From Nonomuraea africana (GTDB lineage Bacteria > Actinomycetota > Actinomycetes > Streptosporangiales > Streptosporangiaceae): a stretch of DNA of 64,000 bases. Location: assembly GCF_014873535.1 (NCBI RefSeq), contig NZ_JADBEF010000001.1:2976001-3040000 (forward strand), in the 5' to 3' direction. The translations under genes were made by a program, and so were the position numbers. Shown one piece after another: positions 17,737 through 26,226 of the stretch. Positions within the stretch are counted from its first letter, which is position 1; each line of letters opens with the position of its first letter. Below the pieces are notes generated by a model that was not told where the DNA came from, searched no databases, and saw nothing but the letters and a program-made list of their open reading frames with translations.

Positions 17737-18384
17737 CTATTGGCGCAGGGCCCGGGCGGCTGCCCAGGCTCTTGGCATGCCGAATTCGGCCACGCCGCGG
17801 AGCAGGTCGCGCAGGGTGTCGTCGGTGGCGCCGGCTGATTTGGCCAGCTCGGCGTGCAGGCGCAGGGATTCGCCGAGTGTTTGGTAGAAGACGTCCACGG
17901 TCAGGCAGGCGATGGCCCGTTCGCGGATGGTGAGGTGTGGGCGGGCCCAGCGCTGGGCCAGCTGGTCCTCGGTGAAGGCGGCCAGGCCCGGGTCCACGTC
18001 CTCCAGGGCGTGTACGGCTCGCGCGAGCGGTCCGGCCAGCGGCGCCGGCTCGACGGGCTTGTCGTCCTGGGCTCGGGGCAATCCGAGCTCGGTCAGGCGT
18101 TGGAAGGCGGTGACCACGATCGGGTAGCCCACGTAGGGCGCCAGGTGCCGGTAGAGCTCGCGGATCGCCTCGGGGTCGACCCCCTGGGTCAGTGCCATCT
18201 GCAGGTGCATGGCCAGGGGTAGGTCGAGGTGTGGGTGGCACAGGTCGGCGGTCAGGCAGACGAAGGCCTTTTCGCGCGTGGTCAGGTGGGTCAGGCCCCA
18301 CAGGTTGTGGCCCGCGCCGACGGCGAGCTGGGCGAAGACGGGGTCGAGGGCGGCGAGGGCCTCGGCTCCGGCGAGTTGGGTCAT
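17737..18384 (-). CDS. Carboxymuconolactone decarboxylase-like (CMD/AhpD superfamily) protein, 215 aa
   Basis: Two AhpD-like helical repeats: LTHLTTREKAFVCLTADLCH ... HLQMALTQGVDPEAIRELYRH and RPHLTIRERAIACLTVDVFY ... HAELAKSAGATDDTLRDLLRG. The usual CxxC...H peroxidase pair is not present; Cys occurs singly in each repeat (VCLTADLCH has two Cys six residues apart, IACLTVD has one), so a decarboxylase-like or non-redox role is more likely. GGAG precedes the ATG at 18384. It starts 37 bases after the SDR stop, in the same operon. Confidence 0.8.
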   Translation of the reverse strand: MTQLAGAEALAALDPVFAQLAVGAGHNLWGLTHLTTREKAFVCLTADLCHPHLDLPLAMHLQMALTQGVDPEAIRELYRHLAPYVGYPIVVTAFQRLTELGLPRAQDDKPVEPAPLAGPLARAVHALEDVDPGLAAFTEDQLAQRWARPHLTIRERAIACLTVDVFYQTLGESLRLHAELAKSAGATDDTLRDLLRGVAEFGMPRAWAAARALRQ

Positions 18385-18421
18385 GGCGTGCTCCGTTCAG
18401 ACGAAGTTCAGATCAACAGGT

Positions 18422-19240
18422 TCAGGACAGACCGAGCGCGCGAAGGCGCAGGCGGTCGAGGGTGTACTGGGGGACGATGCGGCCGAGGGTGCTCATCAGC
18501 CGTGACTTCTTGCCGACCGGATACCGGGAGCGGGGCTTGTTCGAGGTGAGGGCGTGCAGGACGGCGCGGGCGACGACGTCGGGGCTGGAGCCGGTGCGCT
18601 CTTCCCTGAGGCCGGCGGTGGTCATGGTGCGGTAGGCCCGGCCGTACAGCCGCCGTCCTTCCTCGCCGAGGGAGGCCAGGCGGGGTTCGACCTCGTCCTC
18701 GAGCTTGTCGACGGCGTCGGTGTGGATGGAGCCGGGTTCGATGAGGACGGCGGCCACGCCGTACGGCTTGAGCTCCATGCGCAATGCGTCGTTGAGTGAG
18801 CGGATGGCGTGCTTGGACGAGCACAGCGGGCCGCCGAACGGCAGGGTGATCCAGCTGCCCACCGAGCCCACGGTGACCACGCGGCCGCGTGAGGCGCGCA
18901 GCATCGGCAGCATCGCCTGGGTGACGGCCACTTGGCCGAAGACGTTGACCTCGTACTGCCAGCGCAGCGCATCCAGCGGGACGAACTCGAGCGGTCCGGT
19001 GACGCCGATGCCGGCGTTGTTGACCAGCGCGTCGAGGTGGCCAAGGCGCTCGGCGGCCTCGGCGATCTGGGTGGCGTCGGTGACGTCGAGCTGGATCGGG
19101 ATGACGGTCGGGCCGAGCGCCTGGCCGTCGGCCTCCTTTCGTACCCCGGCGTAGACGGTGAAGCCCTCGCGGGCCAGCAGGAGGGCGGTGGCGCGCCCGA
19201 TTCCGGTGGAGGCGCCGGTCACCAGGACGGTCTTCGACAT
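18422..19240 (-). CDS. Short-chain dehydrogenase/reductase, 272 aa
   Basis: Rossmann-fold oxidoreductase. NADP/NAD motif TGASTGIGRATALLLAREG at residues 8-26, NNAGIGVTG after strand 4, and catalytic Ser region VTVGSVGSWITLPFGG. At the usual Tyr-x-x-x-Lys site the sequence is LCSSKHAIRSLNDALRMELK: Lys is kept but Tyr is Leu, so ordinary chemistry is uncertain. The start at 19240 has GAAGGGAG upstream; a longer ATG start at 19267 would overlap the operator. First gene of the SDR-CMD-FAD operon, divergent from a TetR gene 84 bases away. Confidence 0.85.
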   Translation of the reverse strand: MSKTVLVTGASTGIGRATALLLAREGFTVYAGVRKEADGQALGPTVIPIQLDVTDATQIAEAAERLGHLDALVNNAGIGVTGPLEFVPLDALRWQYEVNVFGQVAVTQAMLPMLRASRGRVVTVGSVGSWITLPFGGPLCSSKHAIRSLNDALRMELKPYGVAAVLIEPGSIHTDAVDKLEDEVEPRLASLGEEGRRLYGRAYRTMTTAGLREERTGSSPDVVARAVLHALTSNKPRSRYPVGKKSRLMSTLGRIVPQYTLDRLRLRALGLS

Positions 19241-19262
19241 TGTCGTGCTCCCTTCGTCGTAT

Positions 19263-19324
19263 GCCAACGATTGTTGACCTCATCGGCTCGCGAAGTCAAC
19301 ACGTGTTGGCCTACAATTGTTGGC
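19263..19324. promoter_or_regulatory. Divergent promoter region with three TetR-type dyads
   Basis: Between the SDR and tetR starts lie CCAACGATTGTTG (19264-19276), GTCAACACGTGTTGGC (19295-19310, with perfect core CAACACGTGTTG) and GCCTACAATTGTTGGC (19309-19324). All share CAAC...GTTG half-sites. The third touches the ATG of tetR, so the repressor would block both promoters, including its own. Confidence 0.75.
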
Positions 19325-19867
19325 ATGAGAAGATCGGCAGCAGAGACCAAGGCGGTCATCCTGGCGGTGGCGCGCGAGCGCTTCGCCGCCGACGGGTATG
19401 AGAAGGCGACGATCCGGGCGGTGGCCGCCGAGTCCGGCATCGACCCGGCGATGGTGATGCGGTACTTCGGCTCCAAGGAGAAGCTGTTCGCCACCGCCGC
19501 CGAGTTCGATCTGCGACTGCCCGACCTGAGTCAGGTGTCGCGCGAACGTCTGGGCGAGACGATCATCAGGCACTTCCTGGAGCGGTGGCGCGCCGACGAC
19601 GGGCTCCAGGTCCTGCTGCGTACGGGGGTGACGAACGAGGCCGCGGCCCAGCGCATGCGCGAGGTGTTCGGCGCCCAGCTCGCACCCATGATCGTTACCT
19701 CCGCCGGGGATCGGGCGGCGACGAGGGCGGCGCTCGTGGCCTCCCAGGTACTGGGGATGGCGCTGTGTCGCTACATCCTGAAATTCCCTCCCGCGGTCGA
19801 CATGTCGGATGAGGAGGTGATCGAGTGGCTCGCGCCGACCCTTCAGCGCTACCTGACCAGCGCGTGA
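19325..19867 (+). CDS. TetR-family transcriptional regulator, 180 aa
   Basis: N-terminal HTH is clear: ILAVARERFAADGYEKATIR followed by AVAAESGIDPAMVMRYFGSK. The C-terminal ligand-binding half resembles the TetR_C_17 type with FGAQLAPMI and QVLGMALCRYILKFPP. The ATG at 19325 abuts the third operator and has no ribosome site, suggesting a leaderless or very short-leader transcript. By position it should repress the divergent SDR-CMD-monooxygenase operon and itself; the inducer may be that operon's substrate. Its end overlaps the convergent HXXEE gene by 19 bases. Confidence 0.88.
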   Translation: MRRSAAETKAVILAVARERFAADGYEKATIRAVAAESGIDPAMVMRYFGSKEKLFATAAEFDLRLPDLSQVSRERLGETIIRHFLERWRADDGLQVLLRTGVTNEAAAQRMREVFGAQLAPMIVTSAGDRAATRAALVASQVLGMALCRYILKFPPAVDMSDEEVIEWLAPTLQRYLTSA

Positions 19868-20433
19868 ACCTGCTGCTCCTCCGCCTTGAGCAGGTGGTTC
19901 TCTTTGATGAGGAAGTAGATCAGCAGGCCGCTCATGATGAAGTGGCCGCCGGCGGTGTACAGACCGGGGAAGTAGCCACCCTTGAGGATGGGGAAGACGA
20001 AGTGGGCGATGCCGTTGAGCAGGCCCGCGCCCAGGGCGTACCACCACAGAAAGAAGTTGGCCACCCGGATGCGGTAGAGCGCACCCGCTCCGGCGAAGAA
20101 GTAGAGCGCGCCGAAGCCGAAGACGAAAACGAGGAGGAACTCGTTCTCCGGCCAGTCGAACAACTCGACGATCTCGTGGGGGAAGCCGCCGGTGTACTCC
20201 TCGGCCATGTGGATGAGCTGGAAGCCCACCGCGCACAGGTAGACGGCGATCACTTTCCTTGACTTCACTGGGCGTGCGTAACTGAAAGCCATCCAGCCGC
20301 TCCAGGCCAGCACGCTGGCCACCACGAGGACGACGGCACCTTGGATGGGAAGGGTCAGCAGAGCCCAGGCACAGAACGCGACGGCCAGGATCGCCATCAC
20401 GGTCGCCGAATACGGCTCGGGTCGTTTGGGCAT
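19849..20433 (-). CDS. HXXEE-domain integral membrane protein, 194 aa
   Basis: Five or six membrane helices (VMAILAVAFCAWALLTLPIQ, AVVLVVASVLAWSGWMAFSY, and so on). The family signature is present: LIHMAEEYTGG (His-x-x-Glu-Glu), a later Asn-Gly-Ile-Ala-His (LLNGIAHFVFP) and a C-terminal GHFIMSGLLIYFL. The function of the family is not established; conserved acidic and His residues in the membrane hint at a metal site or enzyme. The start at ATG 20433 is the first before the hydrophobic core; ATG 20502 or 20538 would add a basic soluble leader. Confidence 0.75.
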   Translation of the reverse strand: MPKRPEPYSATVMAILAVAFCAWALLTLPIQGAVVLVVASVLAWSGWMAFSYARPVKSRKVIAVYLCAVGFQLIHMAEEYTGGFPHEIVELFDWPENEFLLVFVFGFGALYFFAGAGALYRIRVANFFLWWYALGAGLLNGIAHFVFPILKGGYFPGLYTAGGHFIMSGLLIYFLIKENHLLKAEEQQVHALVR

Positions 20434-20682
20434 GGCCCTGACGCTACGAATTTCGAGGTGACCGCCGCCTCCGTCACGTGACTGATGTTCGTTCGCCGTC
20501 ATACCAGTCAAGCGACGGGCGAGGCTCAACGACCTCAACGGTCACGTTGGCGGCAGTCTGCCAGGCCTTGTGCGAGCTGGACATGGCCGCTTCGTTGCGG
20601 AGGAGGGCACGTTCAGCATGGGCCGTGTAGAGGAGCTGTCGGCCACCCCTCTCCGGAGCCGCAAGCGAGGGAGGTGATCAGC

Positions 20683-20847
20683 ATGGCGATTCAGTCAGGT
20701 GACTGAGGCGGTCGGCGAGGGGTGCGGCCTAGCGTCAGCGGCATGAAGCTGATCAATCTCTTCCGGCCCACCTTCCGCACCTTCGTGCTGGCCAACTTCA
20801 AGGCCAACGGCGTCGCCGCGCAGCCGATCATCTACCGCCGGGTCTGA
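20683..20847 (+). pseudogene. Possible deletion scar: ribosome site with 7-codon frame, then a short C-terminal-like frame
   Basis: GGGAGGTGATC precedes ATG 20683, which encodes only MAIQSGD and stops. Thirty-six bases later ATG 20743 starts MKLINLFRPTFRTFVLANFK ... IIYRRV (34 residues, stop 20845-20847), which reads like the end of a larger protein. A plausible history is loss of the gene body between the two. The bases from 20434 to 20682 show no gene. Confidence 0.35.
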
Positions 20848-20848
20848 C

Positions 20849-23544
20849 CTATGCCAGCTCCAGCCTGGCCAGCTCGGCACGTGAGGAGACACCCAGCTTG
20901 GGAAAGGCCCTGTACAGGTGAGAGGCAACGGTACGCGGGCTGAGAAACAGCTGGGCACCGATCTCCCGGTTGGACGCACCCGTGACGGCCAACCGCACCA
21001 CCTCCAGCTCCTGCGGAGTCAGCGCAGCCAGCGGATCCCCGGCGCGGGCACGGTCCGGCAAGCTGACCCCGGTCGCGCGTAGCTCGGCCGCGGCACGGGC
21101 CGACCAGGGAGCCGCGCCGAGCCGGTCGAAGGCCTCCATGGCGGCCTGGAGCTGGGCGCGTGCCTCGGCGCGGCGCCGGTGGCGGCGCAGCCACTCCCCG
21201 TAGACCAGCTGGGTGCGTGCCTCATCGAAAGGCTGCCTGCCCTCGGCGTGCAGATCAAGCGCCCGCTCGTACAGCGACCCGGCCGCGCTGTCCGGGGCCA
21301 GCAACGCGCGGACCCGGTGCAGGACGGCGAGCGCTCCCGGCCGGCCGGTGGACTCGGCCCATTCCGTGTATCGCCTGAGGTGCTCCCGGGCACGCTGCGG
21401 ATCTCCTGCCCGGACGGCGGCCTCGACGTAGTCCGGCCAGACATGGCGCCACACGAAGGCGTGGCGGGATGGACCGGCCATGGCCCGGTCCATCCGGTCG
21501 AGCACGGCCTCGTAGCGGCCCTGCGAGAGGTCGAGGATGACGCGCGCGTACTCGGCCCAGCAGGCCGCAGGCATCCAGCGACGGTGGTCGGCGTCGCGAA
21601 CCGCCTGCTCGGCCATCGCCTCGCACTCCTCCTGCGCCCCGGCCACCGCGGACAGCCAGGCGAGCAGGCCGGCCAGGTAGCCGCGCCACATCGGCTGCCC
21701 AACGTCGGAGGCCAGGACCAGACCCGCGCTCACCGTGGCCCGCGCGGACGGGTGCCGGCCGTCGAGGATCTCGGCGATGGCCATGATCGACATGGCCTGG
21801 GGCAGGCGTCCCAGGCACCCCTCCGCCCGGTACTCCTCCAGAAGCGCGGCCGCGCTGTTGAGCATGCTGGCGGTGTCGGCACGCGCCAGGCCATGGAAGG
21901 CGATGAGAACGCGCAGTTCAGACGGCAGCCGATCGGTGGGATCCGGCATCTCGTAGGTGAGCGTGGTCACGGCGTCACCCTCCAGGATCAGGCGGAAGGC
22001 GTGGTTGATCGTGCGGACCACGGCGGCCGGCCCTTCGCCCTCCGGGCCGAGTTCCTCGGTGCGGCGGGCGAGCGGGAGCTGGTCGGGATGGGTGGCGCTG
22101 GCCCAGGTGTAGTAGCCCGCCATACTCAGCAGCGACAGCTTGACGGGCAGATCGTCGGCCACCGCCGCCCCCTCGTGCAGCAGCCGCACGGCCGCCAGCG
22201 GCCGGCCCGCCTCCACCTCCAGCTTGGCGCGCACGTAGAGGAGCTCAGCCAGAATGGAGCCCTTCAGCGTCGCCTCCTCCGCAAGGCGCCGCGCCCGGTC
22301 CACCAACTCGCCCGCACGCTGCCACAGACCCGCCTCGATCGCGGCTTCGGCCGCGGCCGTCCACCGCCGTACGGCCTGGGTCGGCTCAGCGGACAACTCC
22401 GCCGCGCGCGCGTAGGCCGCTGACACCGCCGCCTGCCCGCCGCGGCCCCGCGCCCGCAGCGCCAGGCTCTCCAGCTCTCCTGCCACCTCCTCATCTGGGT
22501 GCAGAGTGACGGCGGCCAGATGCCAGGCTCGCCGGTCGTCGTCGGATGTCTCTGCCAGTGCCCGGTGCGCGGCCATCCGGTCGGCAATGTCACAGGCCAG
22601 CAGCACCGCCGTACGCACCAGCGGATGATGAAAGGCGACGCCCGCCGTGCCCACCCGGACCAGGCCGGCCCGCTCGGCCTCGGCGAAGTCGACCAGCGAG
22701 GCGCCGAGCAGCCCGACCGCGCGTGCCAGCCCTCCCAGTTCCTGGTGGTCCAAGGCCGCCACCAGCAGGCAGAAACGGGTGGTGACGGGGAGCGCCGAGA
22801 TCCGCTCGCGAAAACCGCACAGCACCCGGTCCGTCACCGGCTGCGCCGTGCCGAGGGAGAACGACAGCGGCACGAGCGGGCCCCCTCGGCGGTGAGCATG
22901 CGGGGCAGCTCGACCAGCGCCAGCGGATTGCCTCCGGCCTCGGCCACCAGCTGGTCCCGTACAACCGGCGGCAGATTCGCCGCCTGCTCTGCGACCAGGC
23001 CGCTGGCAGCCTCGGCGTCCAGCTCGCGCAGCCACAGCTCGGGAAGCCCCCGCGCGGGGAACTCGCCGTCGCGCGCGGCGAACAACGCAGCGACGGGCTC
23101 GTCATGCAGGCGGCGGGCGGCGAACAGCAGCGCGTCGGCCGACTCGCCGTCCAGCCACTGGGCGTCGTCGACCAGGCACACCACCGGGCCCGCCGCCGAC
23201 AGCTCCACGAGCAGGCCGAGCGTCGCGAGGCCGACGAGGAAACGGTCTCCCCGGGTCGGGCCGCCGAGGCCGAGCGCGCCGCGCAACGCCTCGGCCTGCT
23301 GCTGCGGCAGCGCTCCCAGGTGGTCGAGGACCGGGCGGAGCAACAGGTGCAGGGCGGCGAACGGCAGGTCGGCCTCGGACTCGACACCGTTGACCCGCAG
23401 CACGCGTGCATGCGCTTTCGCGGCGGCGTAGTCCAGGAGGGCCGACTTGCCGATGCCCGCCTCGCCACGCACGACCAGAGCGCCGGAGGGGGCTTGCAGC
23501 AACTCGTCGACGGCGGCTTGTTCCGCCTGACGCCCGTACAACAT
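20849..23544 (-). pseudogene. LuxR-family (LAL-type) ATPase regulator, interrupted by one frameshift
   Basis: A large AAA-like regulator of about 898 residues if read through. The first part starts at ATG 23544 (MLYGRQAEQAAVDELLQAPS) with Walker A GEAGIGKSALL and Walker B VVCLVDDAQWLD, and runs to the G-run at 22881-22885. From there the downstream frame continues (GPLVPLSFSLG...) through TPR-like helices to a C-terminal LuxR HTH, LTPQELEVVRLAVTGASNRE IGAQLFLSPRTVASHLY. The indel in a run of five G could be a sequencing error, phase variation or true decay. LAL proteins activate promoters on ligand or ATP signals. Upstream sits a monooxygenase remnant. Confidence 0.8.
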
Positions 23545-23767
23545 CAGATCGTGTTCGCGACGGTGAGTGAAAGGGTTCGGTCGAAGTAGGCGTCCACCAT
23601 TTGGGTTCCTCGGTGCGTAGCGCGATGTAGCCGTCGGGGCGGATCAAGAGCAGGGTACCTGGGCGGGCCCGGTTGAGCCGGGGTGCCTCCTTGCCGATGA
23701 GGGCCTGCGGGAGGTCCGCGCGCGCCCGGAACTCACGATCTGCAGGGTGGCGACGTGGGGGGCTCAT
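23544..23767 (-). pseudogene. C-terminal remnant of a flavin monooxygenase
   Basis: Minus-strand text LIRPDGYIALRTEEPK, then in another frame MVDAYFDRTLSLTVANTI ending with TGA at 23544-23546. LIRPDG(Y/H)-x-A-x-R is the typical thioredoxin-like tail of phenol-hydroxylase-type monooxygenases. Its stop overlaps the LuxR-type start as TGATG, so the two were once translationally coupled. Confidence 0.55.
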
Positions 23768-24612
23768 CCCTCCGCGGAGCCTGTGAGGAAGCGGATGATC
23801 AGATCGGCGAGCTCGCTCGGCTGCTCCGCGACCATGTTGTGGCTCGCGGCCAGTTCGGTCACCTCAACAGTGCCCGGCAGATCGAGAAGGTCGCGCCGCA
23901 CCCCTCGGCGGAAGGCGGCCATGAGCTCTCCGCCGTCCATTCCCGCCGGGTCCCGGTCGGCCAGGACCACCAGTGCGGGGCACGTCACCACCCGCAGGAG
24001 CGGGATCGCGTCACGAAACTCCGGCGCGTAGCGCAGCGCGGCCAGAGTCTCCGAGCTAGGACGCAGGTAGCTGTGGCCGTCCCGGGTGGTAAGGGACCGC
24101 TGGGGAAACAGCGCCGCCTGCTCGGCGGGAATCGGCCGGTCCATCATCGCGGCCTGGGCATCGAAGGTGGCCCTGAGCTGGTCAAGGGCCGCCTTCAACG
24201 CCTCTGTCGCCATGCCCGGATAGTTGCCCGGGTCGTTCTCCACGGACCGGAGGCCGTCGAGGTTGACGATCGCCGGGCAGTCGGGGTGGCGTAGCGCCCA
24301 CATGAGGGCGAGCATGCCGCCGAGCGAGTGGCCCACGATCGCCGGACGGTCCAGGTGGAAATGCTTGACCACGGCCTCCAGGTCGCCGAGAACCGCGTCC
24401 CACTCCCATGGGCCGTCCCCGGAGAGCCCATGTCCGCGCAGGTCCATGACCACGACCCGGTGCTCTCGCGCGAGGAGCGGCGCCAGGGCATCCCATGCTT
24501 CGAGTGTCCCGCCCAGCCCATGAAGGAGCAGTACGGCGGGGCCGTCCCCGCTGTGGTCGCGGGCAGCCAGGGGAATGACGTGATCAGTGATGGTGATGTC
24601 CTGAGGGGACAC
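23764..24612 (-). CDS. Alpha/beta hydrolase, 282 aa
   Basis: Canonical soluble serine hydrolase: LLLHGLGGTLEAWDALAPLL, MDLRGHGLSG, nucleophile elbow VGHSLGGMLALMW, acid Asp in VVLADRDPAGMDGG and His in ASHNMVAEQP. The lid insert is mostly helical. GTG 24612 follows GAAGGAGCAGC. Its first 29 bases overlap the end of the HTH gene, so the two are co-transcribed and probably translationally coupled; the HTH protein may control it. The substrate is unknown, with small esters or lactones most likely for this subgroup. Confidence 0.88.
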   Translation of the reverse strand: MSPQDITITDHVIPLAARDHSGDGPAVLLLHGLGGTLEAWDALAPLLAREHRVVVMDLRGHGLSGDGPWEWDAVLGDLEAVVKHFHLDRPAIVGHSLGGMLALMWALRHPDCPAIVNLDGLRSVENDPGNYPGMATEALKAALDQLRATFDAQAAMMDRPIPAEQAALFPQRSLTTRDGHSYLRPSSETLAALRYAPEFRDAIPLLRVVTCPALVVLADRDPAGMDGGELMAAFRRGVRRDLLDLPGTVEVTELAASHNMVAEQPSELADLIIRFLTGSAEG

Positions 24613-25084
24613 GCTGCTCCTTCGGTTGGTTGAGCCGGGCGCGGACGGACTCGGTGGTCACCCCGCCGTCGGGATGGCGTTCGAGCTTCGCGCGCTTGAC
24701 GAGGTCGTGAACCCCCTGGCGGGTGATGCCGAGCATGGCCGCCGCGGTGGCGTACGGCACAGCGACGGCACCCGGGTGCCCCGCCCGTCGGGCGACGGCC
24801 TGACCGAGGGCGGACCGCCACCATGCCCCCGGCGGGTCGAACGGTCGGTCGCCTGGGAAGGCCGCCGCGATCAGCCGCGCCACCGTATGAACCGCTAGCT
24901 TGTCGTCCGGGCCGAGCAGCTGTGCCGCCCACACCTCGGCCTCGATGCGCAGCCGTTCCCGAATCGGCTGGACCTGATCATCCGACTCAAAAAGGATCTC
25001 GAGCGGGTCGACGATCCGGGTTTCCATCAGCCGGACGAGTTCTCCGGCCAGTTCGACGTGCTCTGCCGTACTCGATTGGTTCAC
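24584..25084 (-). CDS. Small HTH DNA-binding protein, 166 aa
   Basis: The C-terminal third carries an excisionase-like HTH: VPYATAAAMLGITRQGVHDL VKRAKLERHPDGG. The N-terminal two thirds are helical without recognisable domain. The tail ends HHHH. I place the start at GTG 25084 because promoter-like TTGACG (25117-25122) and CTAACG lie just upstream, implying a leaderless message; an ATG at 25168 in the same frame would place the promoter inside the gene. The gene precedes and overlaps the alpha/beta hydrolase. Confidence 0.65.
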   Translation of the reverse strand: MNQSSTAEHVELAGELVRLMETRIVDPLEILFESDDQVQPIRERLRIEAEVWAAQLLGPDDKLAVHTVARLIAAAFPGDRPFDPPGAWWRSALGQAVARRAGHPGAVAVPYATAAAMLGITRQGVHDLVKRAKLERHPDGGVTTESVRARLNQPKEQRVPSGHHHH

Positions 25085-25091
25085 TTGACGA

Positions 25092-25122
25092 ACGTTAGCA
25101 AGTACTTGTCGTGCTCCGTCAA
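25092..25122 (-). promoter_or_regulatory. Likely promoter with CAAGTACTTG operator
   Basis: Reading leftwards: TTGACG (25122-25117), about 18 bases, CTAACG (25098-25093). The spacer contains the perfect 10-bp palindrome CAAGTACTTG (25099-25108), which may be an operator for the adjacent HTH protein. Confidence 0.45.
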
Positions 25123-25259
25123 GGGCCGGCGAGGCGATGCGGTCCCGTCGTGCGACAGAAGCAACCATGTCAGCCGCTTCCGCAGGAGCTCTTCGTGTTT
25201 CCCGCGTGGTCGGGCTGCGCGGGGCGGGGTCCCGATTTGCTCGCTCATGCGCTTCTCCG

Positions 25260-26147
25260 TCACGCCATTGCGGATTTCTGACGGTAGAAGTCGATCTGGT
25301 CGGCGACTACCCGGTCCCGGAAGGTCGGGTCGGTGTAGAAGGTGAAGTGGGTGCCGGGGTAGACGCGCAGTTCACCTCGCGGCGCGCGGTCGGCCAGCAT
25401 TCGGGTGGTCTCCAGCGGTGTCTCCCGGTCTTCGGCGGCGGCGCAGACCAGCAGCGGGCAGGTCAGCCGAGCGGCGGCCTCTGCGGGCCGGTAGCGCATC
25501 ATCTGCAGCAGGCCCCTCGGGGCGACGCTGTTGCGCCACAGCGTTGTTCCTCCGCCGGTCAGGGTCTGGATGTGCTGGTCGGCCTCGGGGGTGGCGGTGA
25601 CGGCGAATTCTCCCGGCCGTCCGACCATGGGGATGTAGTACGGCCGCAGACCCAGCTTGCCGCGGAGCGCGTCCCAGACGATCGCGCCCAGCAGCCGCAG
25701 CGTTTCACCGGTCGAGCGTCCCTCGACTTTCTTCGGAAATCCGTTGAACGGAATCTGCGCCACCACGGCGGCGATCCGGGGATCGCCCTCGGCCACGGTG
25801 ATGGCGTGCGCGCCGCCCAGGGAGTTGCCCCACAACAGCACCCGGCCGGGGTCGACCCGCTCGTGCGCGCGGGCGAAAGCCAGGGCGGCCCGGACATCGA
25901 CCAACTGGCCGTCGATGTCGGGAACCTGGCGCGGATCGCCCTCGCTCTCGCCGAAGCCGCGATAGTCGAAGACCAGGGCCGCGAAGCCCTGGGCGGCGAA
26001 GCGGTCCGCGTAGTCGAAGAGCCGGTCCATCGTCCCACTGAAGCCGTGGCAGAGCACCACGCACGGCACCGGCTCGGAATCGGCCGGCAGGTAGAGGTAG
26101 CCGGCGCACCGCACGCCGGCGGCGGTGAAGGACACCTTGGTTCGCAT
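25260..26147 (-). CDS. Alpha/beta hydrolase (dienelactone/peptidase S15-like), 295 aa
   Basis: MRTKVSFTAAGVRCAGYLYL opens a beta-strand domain, then VVLCHGFSGTMDRLFDYADR, VFDYRGFGESEGDPRQ, nucleophile elbow LLWGNSLGGAHA, acid Asp in CAAAEDRETPLETTR and His in YPGTHFTFYTDP. The start at 26147 has GGGGATGA upstream; other in-frame ATGs at 26156 and 26189 lie in the operator region. It is divergent from a TetR gene, which probably represses it. A short frame after its stop (ATG 25248, MSEQIGTPPRAARPRGKHEE) resembles the start of a truncated regulator. Confidence 0.85.
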   Translation of the reverse strand: MRTKVSFTAAGVRCAGYLYLPADSEPVPCVVLCHGFSGTMDRLFDYADRFAAQGFAALVFDYRGFGESEGDPRQVPDIDGQLVDVRAALAFARAHERVDPGRVLLWGNSLGGAHAITVAEGDPRIAAVVAQIPFNGFPKKVEGRSTGETLRLLGAIVWDALRGKLGLRPYYIPMVGRPGEFAVTATPEADQHIQTLTGGGTTLWRNSVAPRGLLQMMRYRPAEAAARLTCPLLVCAAAEDRETPLETTRMLADRAPRGELRVYPGTHFTFYTDPTFRDRVVADQIDFYRQKSAMA

Positions 26148-26170
26148 ACAGATCATCCCCGCAGCAATAG

Positions 26171-26217
26171 ACTGACTGTCGGTAAGCACACTTGCGAAAG
26201 AACTGACCGTAGGTAAG
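26171..26217. promoter_or_regulatory. Direct repeats in the divergent hydrolase/tetR promoter
   Basis: ACTGACTGTCGGTAAG (26171-26186) and ACTGACCGTAGGTAAG (26202-26217) match at 14 of 16 positions and start 31 bases apart, about three helical turns. They lie ten bases before the tetR start and are likely its binding sites. Confidence 0.65.
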
Positions 26218-26226
26218 TGAGATCGA

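Noticed and set aside
21179..22423. Plus-strand open frame of 414 codons
   Set aside because: It lies antisense to the LuxR-type regulator, whose TPR-like and ATPase sequence is unmistakable.
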